Shown piece after piece: positions 57,194-64,000 of a stretch of DNA of 64,000 bases; positions within the stretch are counted from its first letter, which is position 1, and every line of letters begins with the position of its first letter. Position numbers and translations under genes: made by a program. A model generated the notes under the pieces. It made no database searches. It was not told where the DNA came from and worked only from the letters and a program-made list of their open reading frames with translations. The stretch is from Burkholderia plantarii (GTDB lineage Bacteria; Pseudomonadota; Gammaproteobacteria; Burkholderiales; Burkholderiaceae): contig NZ_CP007212.1 of the NCBI RefSeq assembly GCF_001411805.1, forward strand, positions 620,001-684,000, written 5' to 3'.

Positions 57194-58009
57194 TTACGCG
57201 CCGCCCAGCTCGTCGCCGAGTTCGCGCGCGCGCGCCTCGGCCGCCAGCACGCCGCGCACGATCGCCTGCTTCAGGTCCTGCGCGTCGAACGCCGCGAGCG
57301 CGGCCGCCGTCGTGCCGCCCTTCGAGGTCACGCGCTCGCGCAGCACGCCGGCCGGCTCGCCCGACTGCGCGGCCAGCTGCGCCGCGCCGGTAAACGTCGC
57401 CACCGCCAGCGCGCGGCCCTGTTCGTCGCTCATGCCGAGCTGGCGCGCGGCGTCCTGCAGCGCCTCGATGAAATAGAACACGTAGGCGGGGCCGCTGCCC
57501 GAGATCGCGGTGACGGCGTCGAGCTTCGCCTCGTCGTCGAACCAGACCGTCTCGCCGACCGCGCCGAGCACGGCCGAACCGAGTTCGCGGCCCGCCGCGT
57601 CCACGCCCGGCAGCGCGGCGAGGCCGGTCACGCCCATCCCGACCAGCGCCGGCGTGTTCGGCATGGTGCGCACGACGCGCGCGTAGCCGCCGAGCCAGTG
57701 CGACAGGTCGGCCGCGCGGATGCCGGCCGCGATGCTGATCACGAGCGCGCCGTCCAGGTGCGGCGCGAGCGCCTTCGCGACCGCGCCGAGCACCTGCGGC
57801 TTGACCGCCAGCACGATCGCGTCGTAGCCGGCCAGCGCGGCGTCGATCGCCTCGCCGGTGCGCACGCCGAACGTCTCGCGCAGCCTGGTGCGCGAACTGT
57901 CGTTGGGGTCGATCACGTAGAGCGAGTCCGGCGCGGCGGTGCCGCGCTTGATGATGCCGCCGATCAGGGCGGAGGCCATGTTGCCGCCGCCGATGAATGC
58001 AATTTTCAT
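57194..58009 (-). CDS. proC: pyrroline-5-carboxylate reductase
   Basis: ProC makes proline from pyrroline-5-carboxylate with NAD(P)H. The 271-residue protein opens MKIAFIGGGNMASALIGGII (Rossmann motif GGGNMA). It has AIVLAVKPQVLGAV, VRTMPNTPALVGMGVTGL, and the signature SGSGPAYVFYFIEALQDAARQLGM. It ends with RGVLAAEARARELGDELGG. It follows yggS at 26 bases on the same strand, a common pairing. Confidence 0.96.
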   Translation of the reverse strand: MKIAFIGGGNMASALIGGIIKRGTAAPDSLYVIDPNDSSRTRLRETFGVRTGEAIDAALAGYDAIVLAVKPQVLGAVAKALAPHLDGALVISIAAGIRAADLSHWLGGYARVVRTMPNTPALVGMGVTGLAALPGVDAAGRELGSAVLGAVGETVWFDDEAKLDAVTAISGSGPAYVFYFIEALQDAARQLGMSDEQGRALAVATFTGAAQLAAQSGEPAGVLRERVTSKGGTTAAALAAFDAQDLKQAIVRGVLAAEARARELGDELGGA

Positions 58010-58035
58010 GATGGTTGGGAGGGGGAAGCGAAGGG

Positions 58036-58746
58036 TCAGGACGCGCTCGGCGTCGAATAATCACGGGCGCCGAAGATCGCGGTGCCGATCCGGACGATCG
58101 TCGCGCCCTCGAGCACCGCCGCCTCGAGGTCGGCCGACATCCCCATCGACAGCGTGTCGAGCGCGAGGCCGCCGGCGCGCAGCGTGTCGTACAGCTCGCG
58201 CAGCACCCGGTGCGGGGCGCGCTGCGCCGCGAGGTCGCCGCCCGGTTCGGGAATCGCCATCAGGCCGCGCAGCCGCAGCGCAGGCAGCGCCGCGATCGCC
58301 TGCGCGAGCGCGGCGACCTCGGCCGGCGCGACGCCGCTCTTGGTCGCCTCGCCGCTGACGTTGACCTGCACGCAGACGTTGAGCGGCGGCAGGTGCGCGG
58401 GGCGCTGTTCGGCCAGGCGCTGGGCGATCTTCAGGCGGTCGACCGAATGCACCCAGTCGAACTGCTCGGCTACCGCGCGCGACTTGTTCGATTGCAGCGG
58501 CCCGATGAAATGCCATTCGAGCGAGGCGCGCAGATCGGCGAGCGCGGCGATCTTGTCGAGCGATTCCTGCACGTAGTTCTCGCCGAACGCACGCTGGCCG
58601 GCCGCGTGCGCGGCGCGCACGGCTTCGGCCGGGAACGTCTTCGACACCGCGAGCAGCGCGACGTCACCCGGCGCGCGGCCGGCGGAGCGGGCCGCATCGT
58701 CGATGCGGCGGTGGACGGAGGCGAGACGGGCGGCGAGATCGGACAT
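58036..58746 (-). CDS. yggS: YggS family pyridoxal phosphate homeostasis protein
   Basis: YggS/PLPBP proteins bind pyridoxal phosphate without known catalysis and balance free PLP and amino-acid pools. The 236-residue TIM-barrel protein has the PLP lysine in VALLAVSKTFPAEAVRAAH, FGENYVQESLDK, LEWHFIGPLQSNK, and the C-terminal LSMGMSADLEAAVLEGATIVRIGTAIFG. I chose the ATG at 58746. It is probably co-transcribed with proC and perhaps read through from glcDEF, 123 bases upstream. Confidence 0.95.
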   Translation of the reverse strand: MSDLAARLASVHRRIDDAARSAGRAPGDVALLAVSKTFPAEAVRAAHAAGQRAFGENYVQESLDKIAALADLRASLEWHFIGPLQSNKSRAVAEQFDWVHSVDRLKIAQRLAEQRPAHLPPLNVCVQVNVSGEATKSGVAPAEVAALAQAIAALPALRLRGLMAIPEPGGDLAAQRAPHRVLRELYDTLRAGGLALDTLSMGMSADLEAAVLEGATIVRIGTAIFGARDYSTPSAS

Positions 58747-58869
58747 ACGCGGAAGGAGGGTCGAAAAACGAAAAGGGCGCCGTGCGGACGCGGCACGGCC
58801 CATTATACGGAGCACGTCCGGTCGCGGGCGGCCCTGGCGCGGCACGGCGGCGCGCGCGCCGCGACTGCG

Positions 58870-60096
58870 TCAATCGTCGAGCAGCTGCTCGACCAGCTGG
58901 ATCCAGTGCATCACGGGCGTGGCCGTGCCGCTTTGCAGGTGAGTGATGCAGCCGACGTTGCCCGACACGATCAGTTGCGGGTCGAGCTCGCCGAGCTTCG
59001 CGAGCTTCTGCCGGCGCAGCTTGTACGACAGCGCTGGCTGGGTCAGCGAATAGGTGCCGGCCGACCCGCAGCAGAGATGGCTGTCGGCCGGCACGCGCAG
59101 TTCGACGCCGAGCGCCTCGAGCAGCCGCTCGACCTTGCCGCGCGATTGCTGGCCGTGCTGGAGCGTGCAGGGCGGATGGTAGGCGACGGGCTGCATCGCG
59201 CGATGCCGGGCGAGCGCGACGAGTCGCGTCTCGAAGCCGGCCAGCAGCTCGGACACGTCCCGGGTCAGCTCGACGATGCGGCGCGCCTTGTCCGCATAAG
59301 CGGCGTCGTCGCGCAGCAGGTGCGCGTACTCGAGCACGGTCGCGCCGCAGCCGCTCGCGTTCATCACGATCGCCTCGACGCCCTGCTCGACGAACGGCCA
59401 CCACGCGTCGATGTTGCGGCGCGCGTCGGCGAGCGCCTCGTCGCGGTAGTTCAGGTGCAGCCGGATGGCCCCGCAGCAGCCGGCTTCGGGCGCGATCACG
59501 GTCTCGATGCCGAGCGCGTCGAGCACGCGCGCCGTCGCGATGTTGACGTTCGGCATCATCGCGGGCTGCACGCAGCCGGCCAGCATCAGCATCTTGCGCG
59601 GATGGCGCGCGCTCGGCCATTCGAGCGGCCGGGTCCGGGCCGGCACCTTGTCGCGCAGCCGCCGCGGCAGCAGCGGACGCAGCTGCTGGCCGAGCCGCAT
59701 GGCGGGCGCGAACAGCGCGGCGTTCGGCACGAAGCTCGCGAGCGCGCGGCGCATGAGGCGCTGCGACAGCGGGCGCGGCACGCGCGCGTCCACCTGCTGG
59801 CGGCCGATCTCGACCAGCCGTCCGTACTGCACGCCCGACGGGCAGGTGCTCTCGCAGCTGCGGCAGGTCAGGCAGCGGTCCAGGTGCTGCTGGGTGCTGC
59901 GCGTCACGGGTGCGCCTTCGAGCGTCTGCTTGATCAGGTAGATGCGTCCGCGCGGGCCGTCGAGTTCGTCGCCGAGCAACTGGTAGGTGGGGCAGGTCGC
60001 CGTGCAGAAGCCGCAGTGGACGCACTTGCGCAGGATCGATTCGGCTTCGTCGCCGTCGGGCGTGTCGCGGATGAAGTCGGCGAGATTCGTCTGCAT
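58870..60096 (-). CDS. glcF: glycolate oxidase iron-sulfur subunit GlcF
   Basis: GlcF carries electrons from the GlcDE flavin subunits toward quinone at the inner membrane. The 408-residue protein has two 4Fe-4S motifs near the N-terminus (CVHCGFCTATCP and CLTCRSCESTCP). Two CCG domains follow (LAGCVQPAMMPNVN with PEAGCCGAIRLHLN, and YHPPCTLQHGQ with DSHLCCGSAGTYSL). It starts four bases after glcE. Length and motifs match E. coli GlcF. Confidence 0.96.
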   Translation of the reverse strand: MQTNLADFIRDTPDGDEAESILRKCVHCGFCTATCPTYQLLGDELDGPRGRIYLIKQTLEGAPVTRSTQQHLDRCLTCRSCESTCPSGVQYGRLVEIGRQQVDARVPRPLSQRLMRRALASFVPNAALFAPAMRLGQQLRPLLPRRLRDKVPARTRPLEWPSARHPRKMLMLAGCVQPAMMPNVNIATARVLDALGIETVIAPEAGCCGAIRLHLNYRDEALADARRNIDAWWPFVEQGVEAIVMNASGCGATVLEYAHLLRDDAAYADKARRIVELTRDVSELLAGFETRLVALARHRAMQPVAYHPPCTLQHGQQSRGKVERLLEALGVELRVPADSHLCCGSAGTYSLTQPALSYKLRRQKLAKLGELDPQLIVSGNVGCITHLQSGTATPVMHWIQLVEQLLDD

Positions 60097-60100
60097 GGGC

Positions 60101-61189
60101 TCAGAGGTCGGGGTAGAGCCGGCCGCGATTGAACACGCGTTCCGGGTCGAACGCGGCCTTCAGGCCGCGGTGCATCGCCGCGAGCGGGCCCGCGAGCGGC
60201 GTGAACACGCCGGCGCCGCGATCGTAGCCGCTGCCGGCGCGGTACAGCGTGGCGTGGCCGCCGGCCTGCTTCGCGCTCATGCGCACCGTCTGCGCGTCGG
60301 CGTCGGTGATCCACCAGCGCTGCGCGCCGCCCCATTCCATCATCTGCGAGCCGGGCAGGTGCAGCGGCTCGGTGATCGAGGGCAGCGACAGGCGCCACAG
60401 CGCGTGGCCCGGCGCGAGGATGTTGAAGTATGGGTCGTCCTGCTCGCGCACGCCTGCCCAGAAGCGCTCGGCCTCGACCGCGTCCACCGCCTCGCCGCCG
60501 AGCGTGGCCTTGGCGGCCTTCACGGCGGCCTCGGCGCCCGACAGCCGCAGCACCAGCGTGCCGAAGCGCCAGACGCTCGCGCTGACCGGAAACGGATGCC
60601 CCGACCATTCGTTGAGCTTGCGCACCGCGTCGGTCGCGCTCATGTCGAACTTTAGCGTCAGCTCGGCCACCGGCACCGGCAGCACCTTCACCGACAGGTC
60701 GAGCATCAGCCCGAGCGTGCCGAGCGAGCCCGCCATCAGCCGCGACACGTCGTAGCCGGCGACGTTCTTGACGACCTGGCCGCCGAAGCGCAGCACGCTG
60801 CCGCGGCCGTTCATCAGCGTGACGCCGAGCACGAAGTCGCGCGCCGCGCCGGCGCTGGCGCGGCGCGGGCCGGACAGGCCGGCCGCGATCACGCCGCCGA
60901 AGGTGGCCGCGGCGCCGAAGGCCGGCGGCTCGAACGCCAGCATCTGGCCGTGCGCGGCGAGCTCGGCCTCGATCTGCGCGAGCGGCGTGCCGGCCCGCGC
61001 GGTGATCACGAGCTCGGCCGGGTCATACGACACGATGCCGTGATGCGCGCGCGTGTCGAGTATCTCGCCGTCGAGCGACTCGCCGTACCAGTCCTTCGTG
61101 CCGCCGCCGCGAATCCGCAGGCCGCGGCCATCGGCGGCCGCCGCGCGGATGCGTTCGGCCCAGTGCGCGACGATGTCGTCCTGTTCCAT
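60101..61189 (-). CDS. glcE: glycolate oxidase FAD-binding subunit GlcE
   Basis: GlcE is the second flavin subunit of glycolate oxidase. The 362-residue protein has a short PCMH FAD domain: LRIRGGGTKDWYG, GTPLAQIEAELAAHGQMLAFEPP, ATFGGVIAAGLSGPRRASAGAARDFVLGV, and KNVAGYDVSRLMAGSLGTLG. It ends FDPERVFNRGRLYPDL, typical of the family. I chose the ATG at 61189. It lies 108 bases downstream of glcD and directly ahead of glcF. Confidence 0.95.
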   Translation of the reverse strand: MEQDDIVAHWAERIRAAAADGRGLRIRGGGTKDWYGESLDGEILDTRAHHGIVSYDPAELVITARAGTPLAQIEAELAAHGQMLAFEPPAFGAAATFGGVIAAGLSGPRRASAGAARDFVLGVTLMNGRGSVLRFGGQVVKNVAGYDVSRLMAGSLGTLGLMLDLSVKVLPVPVAELTLKFDMSATDAVRKLNEWSGHPFPVSASVWRFGTLVLRLSGAEAAVKAAKATLGGEAVDAVEAERFWAGVREQDDPYFNILAPGHALWRLSLPSITEPLHLPGSQMMEWGGAQRWWITDADAQTVRMSAKQAGGHATLYRAGSGYDRGAGVFTPLAGPLAAMHRGLKAAFDPERVFNRGRLYPDL

Positions 61190-61297
61190 CCGGTGCCGCC
61201 TCGTCCTCAAGTTTTTTGTGCCTCGATTGTACCGGCGCCATCGGCGCCGACAGTCGGGCGAACTCCCTAGATCCCGCGGCCCGCGCCGTCTTGACGT

Positions 61298-62821
61298 TCA
61301 GAAGCGCGGCAGGTCGGGGTGCGGCAGCAGCCCGCCGCGCACGTGCAGGCGGCCGTACTCGGCGCAGCGCGCGCGGCTCGGGATGCCCTTGTCGGGATTC
61401 AGCAGGTTGGCGGGATCGAACGCGCGCTTGACGGCGAGGAACGCGTCGCGCTCCTCGGGCGAGAACTGCACGCACATCGAGTTGAGCTTCTCGACGCCCA
61501 CGCCGTGTTCGCCCGTCACCGTGCCGCCCAGCTCGACGCAGCTCTCGAGGATCTCGGCGCCGAACAGCTCGGCGCGATGCAGCTGGTCGGGATCGTTGCC
61601 GTCGAACAGGATCAGCGGATGCATGTTGCCGTCGCCGGCGTGGAACACGTTGATGCAGCGCAGGCCGTAGCGCGCCTCCATCTGCTCGATGCGCGCGAGC
61701 AGCGGGCCGATCGCGCGGCGCGGCACCGTGCCGTCCATGCAGTAGTAGTCGGGCGAGATGCGGCCCGCGGCGGGAAACGCGTTCTTGCGGCCCGACCAGA
61801 AGCGCAGCCGCTCGCTCTCCGAGCGCGACACCTGGATGCGCGTCGCGCCGTTCTCCTGCAGCACCGTGGTGACGCGCGCGATCTCCTCGATCACTTCGTC
61901 GGGCGTGCCGTCCGATTCGCAGAGCAGGATCGCGGCCGCGTCGAGATCGTAGCCGGCCTGCGTGAAAGCCTCGACCGCCTGGGTGGCCGGCTTGTCCATC
62001 ATCTCGAGCCCGGCCGGCACGATCCCGGCGGCGATGATCGCGGCCACCGCCTCGCCGCCCCTGACGACGTCGTCGAAGCTCGCCATCACGAGCTGGGCGG
62101 CCTGCGGCTTCGGGATCAGCCGCACCGTGACCTCGGTCACGATCGCGAACATGCCCTCGCTGCCGATCATCACGGCGAGCAGGTCGAGGCCGGGCGTGTC
62201 GAGCGCGAGCGAGCCGAACTCGACCACGTCGCCGTCGATCGTCACCGCGCGCACGCGCAGCACGTTGTGGACCGTCAGCCCGTATTTGAGGCAGTGGACG
62301 CCGCCCGAATTCTCGGCGACGTTGCCGCCGATGGTGCAGGCGATCTGCGAGGACGGATCGGGCGCGTAGTAGAGCCCGTAGGGCGCGGCGGCCTCCGAGA
62401 TCGCGAGGTTGCGCACGCCGGGCTGGACCGTGGCGGTGCGCGCGTAGGAATCGACCTCGACGATGCGCGTGAAGCGCGCGAGCGAGACCACGATCCCGCC
62501 CTCGTGGGGCAGCGCGCCGCCCGACAGGCTGGTGCCGGCGCCGCGCGGCACGATCGGCACGTTCATGCGGCGGCAGATCTGCACGATGCGCTGCACCTGC
62601 GATTCGGTTTCCGGCAGCGCCACGGCAAGCGGCAGCCGCCGCCAGGCGGCGAGGCCGTCGCACTCGTAGGCGGCGGTTTCCTCGTCGCGGTGCAGCAGGC
62701 AGTGGCCCGGCAGCACCGCCATCAGCGCCTGCACGACTTCGCGCTGGCGCTGTGCGCGGCTGGCCGGGTCGGGCCGCGTATCGGTATCGGCCTGGTGGAT
62801 CGCGGCTTCGGCGGTGTTCAT
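61298..62821 (-). CDS. glcD: glycolate oxidase subunit GlcD
   Basis: GlcD is the catalytic FAD subunit that oxidises glycolate to glyoxylate. The 507-residue protein has the FAD_binding_4 motif VPIVPRGAGTSLSGGALPHEGG, PDPSSQIACTIGGNVAENSGG and SEGMFAIVTEVTVRL. The C-terminal FAD-oxidase domain has FHAGDGNMHPLILFD and TGEHGVGVEKLNSM, then FDPANLLNPDKG. The start at 62821 overlaps the stop of the upstream oxidase gene by 4 bases (ATGA). The 20-25 residues before the conserved domain are variable. Confidence 0.95.
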   Translation of the reverse strand: MNTAEAAIHQADTDTRPDPASRAQRQREVVQALMAVLPGHCLLHRDEETAAYECDGLAAWRRLPLAVALPETESQVQRIVQICRRMNVPIVPRGAGTSLSGGALPHEGGIVVSLARFTRIVEVDSYARTATVQPGVRNLAISEAAAPYGLYYAPDPSSQIACTIGGNVAENSGGVHCLKYGLTVHNVLRVRAVTIDGDVVEFGSLALDTPGLDLLAVMIGSEGMFAIVTEVTVRLIPKPQAAQLVMASFDDVVRGGEAVAAIIAAGIVPAGLEMMDKPATQAVEAFTQAGYDLDAAAILLCESDGTPDEVIEEIARVTTVLQENGATRIQVSRSESERLRFWSGRKNAFPAAGRISPDYYCMDGTVPRRAIGPLLARIEQMEARYGLRCINVFHAGDGNMHPLILFDGNDPDQLHRAELFGAEILESCVELGGTVTGEHGVGVEKLNSMCVQFSPEERDAFLAVKRAFDPANLLNPDKGIPSRARCAEYGRLHVRGGLLPHPDLPRF

Positions 62822-64000
62822 GCGTCGAGGCTGAAGATCTTGCCGGGGTTCATCAGGTTGCGCGGGTCGAGCGCGAGCTTGATCGCGCGCATCGTCTCGA
62901 CGGCGTTCTCGCCGTGCTCGGCCGCGAGGAAACGCATCTTGTGCAGGCCCACGCCGTGTTCCCCGGTGCAGGTGCCGCCCATGCGCAGCGCGCGCTCGAC
63001 GATGCGCTGGTTGATCTGCTCGGCCTCCTCGAGCTCTTCCGGTTTCGCCGGATCGATCAGGATCGCCACGTGGAAGTTGCCGTCGCCGACATGGCCGACG
63101 ATCGGGCAGGGCAGCGTCGAGGCGCGCAGGTCGAGTTCGGTTTCCTCGACGCACTCGGCGAGCCGCGAGATCGGCACGCAGACGTCGGTGGTCACCGCGC
63201 GGCAGCCGGGCTTCAGCTGCAGCATGCCGAAGAACGCATTGTGGCGCGCCGACCAGAGCCGCGTGCGGTCCTCGGGGCGCGTGGCCCATTCGAAGCCTTG
63301 GCCGCCGTTCTGCGCGGCCAGTTCCTGCACGCGCTCGGCCTGCTCGCGCACGCCGGCCTCGGTGCCGTGGAATTCGAAGAACAGCGTGGGTGCTTCGGCG
63401 AGCGTCAGGTTCGAGTGGCGGTTGATGGCGCGCACGCCGAGCGCGTCGACGAACTCGACGCGCGCGATCGGCACGCCGATCTGGATCGTCTCGATCACCG
63501 AACGCACCGCGTCGCCCATCGACGGGAACGTGCAGATCGCGGCCGACACCGCCTCGGGCAGCGGATGCAGGCGCAGCGTGACTTCCGTGATCACGCCGAG
63601 CGTGCCCTCGGAGCCGACGAACAGGCGCGTGAGGTCGTAGCCGGCCGAGGACTTGCGCGCGCGGCTGCCGGTCTTCACGACGCGGCCGTTGGCCAGCACG
63701 GCGGTCAGGCCGAGCACGTTCTCGCGCATCGTGCCGTAGCGCACGGCATTGGTGCCCGAGGCGCGCGTGGCGGTCATGCCGCCGATGCTCGCGTCGGCGC
63801 CCGGGTCGATCGGGAAGAACAGGCCCGTGTCGCGCAGCGCCTCGTTGAGCGTCTTGCGCGTGATGCCGGGCTCGACCGTCACGGTCAGGTCGTCGGCGTC
63901 AATCGACAGCACGCGGTTCATGCGCGACACGTCGAGCGAGACGCCGCCGCGCACCGCGAGCAGGTGGCCTTCGAGCGAGGAGCCGGCGCCGTAGGGGATC
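62818..64000 (-). CDS. FAD-linked oxidase, D-lactate dehydrogenase (cytochrome)-like, partial at window edge
   Basis: At least 394 residues are present; the N-terminus lies beyond the right end. The first visible residues (IPYGAGSSLEGHLLAVRGGVSLD) are the FAD-binding core. Then come DPGADASIGGMTATRASGTNAVRYGTM, TRLFVGSEGTLGVITEVTLRL, and the C-terminal domain with VGHVGDGNFHVAILIDP and TGEHGVGLHKMRFL, ending PRNLMNPGKIFSLDA. The GSSLEGH form resembles bacterial and mitochondrial D-lactate or D-2-hydroxyacid dehydrogenases rather than a second GlcD. It overlaps glcD by 4 bases, so both are made from one message. Confidence 0.88.
   Translation of the reverse strand, partial: IPYGAGSSLEGHLLAVRGGVSLDVSRMNRVLSIDADDLTVTVEPGITRKTLNEALRDTGLFFPIDPGADASIGGMTATRASGTNAVRYGTMRENVLGLTAVLANGRVVKTGSRARKSSAGYDLTRLFVGSEGTLGVITEVTLRLHPLPEAVSAAICTFPSMGDAVRSVIETIQIGVPIARVEFVDALGVRAINRHSNLTLAEAPTLFFEFHGTEAGVREQAERVQELAAQNGGQGFEWATRPEDRTRLWSARHNAFFGMLQLKPGCRAVTTDVCVPISRLAECVEETELDLRASTLPCPIVGHVGDGNFHVAILIDPAKPEELEEAEQINQRIVERALRMGGTCTGEHGVGLHKMRFLAAEHGENAVETMRAIKLALDPRNLMNPGKIFSLDA

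Overview
The window is a stretch of chromosome from a high-GC betaproteobacterium. The gene content and order (rplM-rpsI-erpA, tyrS-dtd, dusB-fis-purH, ruvCAB, yajC-secD-secF with tgt and queA, oxyR-recG, split pqi operon, glcDEF) point to Burkholderia sensu stricto. A plant-associated member such as the gladioli/glumae group is my inference, not shown by the sequence. Almost every gene is a conserved housekeeping gene. The accessory content is small: one insertion sequence, one decayed toxin gene and a few short tandem repeats.

Layout. 1-4.3 kb: a class II glutamine amidotransferase, pyrC with a coupled DUF3025 gene, the RNase P RNA and an OsmC protein. 4.3-6.4 kb: a candidate small RNA with two anti-Shine-Dalgarno motifs, then rplM-rpsI behind a strong promoter, and erpA. 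6.4-12.6 kb: anmK, tyrS-dtd, a histidine phosphatase, a ParB/sulfiredoxin-fold lipoprotein and an MpaB/DUF2236 protein. 12.6-19 kb: ruvB, ruvA, a frameshifted vapC remnant, ruvC, purH, fis, dusB. 19-26.4 kb: ubiH, pepP, a glutathione S-transferase, a membrane-anchored glutamate-synthase-like flavoprotein, and a NUDIX gene overlapping mnmA. 26.7-32.5 kb: the three-subunit proton-translocating transhydrogenase (pntAA-pntAB-pntB), a WYL regulator next to a VOC protein, and an rRNA methyltransferase of the RlmL type.

32.5-40.3 kb: a 16-unit heptamer repeat with G-quadruplex potential, a Gcr-family membrane protein, an IS110-family element and the pqiA1-pqiA2-pqiB-pqiC operon. 40.6-48.7 kb: cytochrome b561 and two periplasmic YceI proteins, then secF, secD, yajC, tgt and queA. 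48.9-55.4 kb: recG, oxyR, and a peroxide-defence cluster (OxyR-type site, small ORF, catalase, small membrane protein, dps). 55.5-64 kb: an HxlR regulator, ubiA, proC, the PLP-homeostasis protein YggS, and glcF-glcE-glcD with a second FAD-linked oxidase that runs off the right edge.

The most interesting locus is the IS110-family element at about 35375-36552. The leader of its transposase gene folds like a bridge RNA. One loop carries guides that match both genomic flanks around a TT core, and a second loop carries guides that match the element's own two ends. Removing the element restores a plausible native site two bases past the intact pqiC stop codon. Second is the three-hairpin small RNA at 4510-4600, which presents CUCCUCC twice. 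No tRNA, rRNA, CRISPR array, prophage or replication origin was seen.
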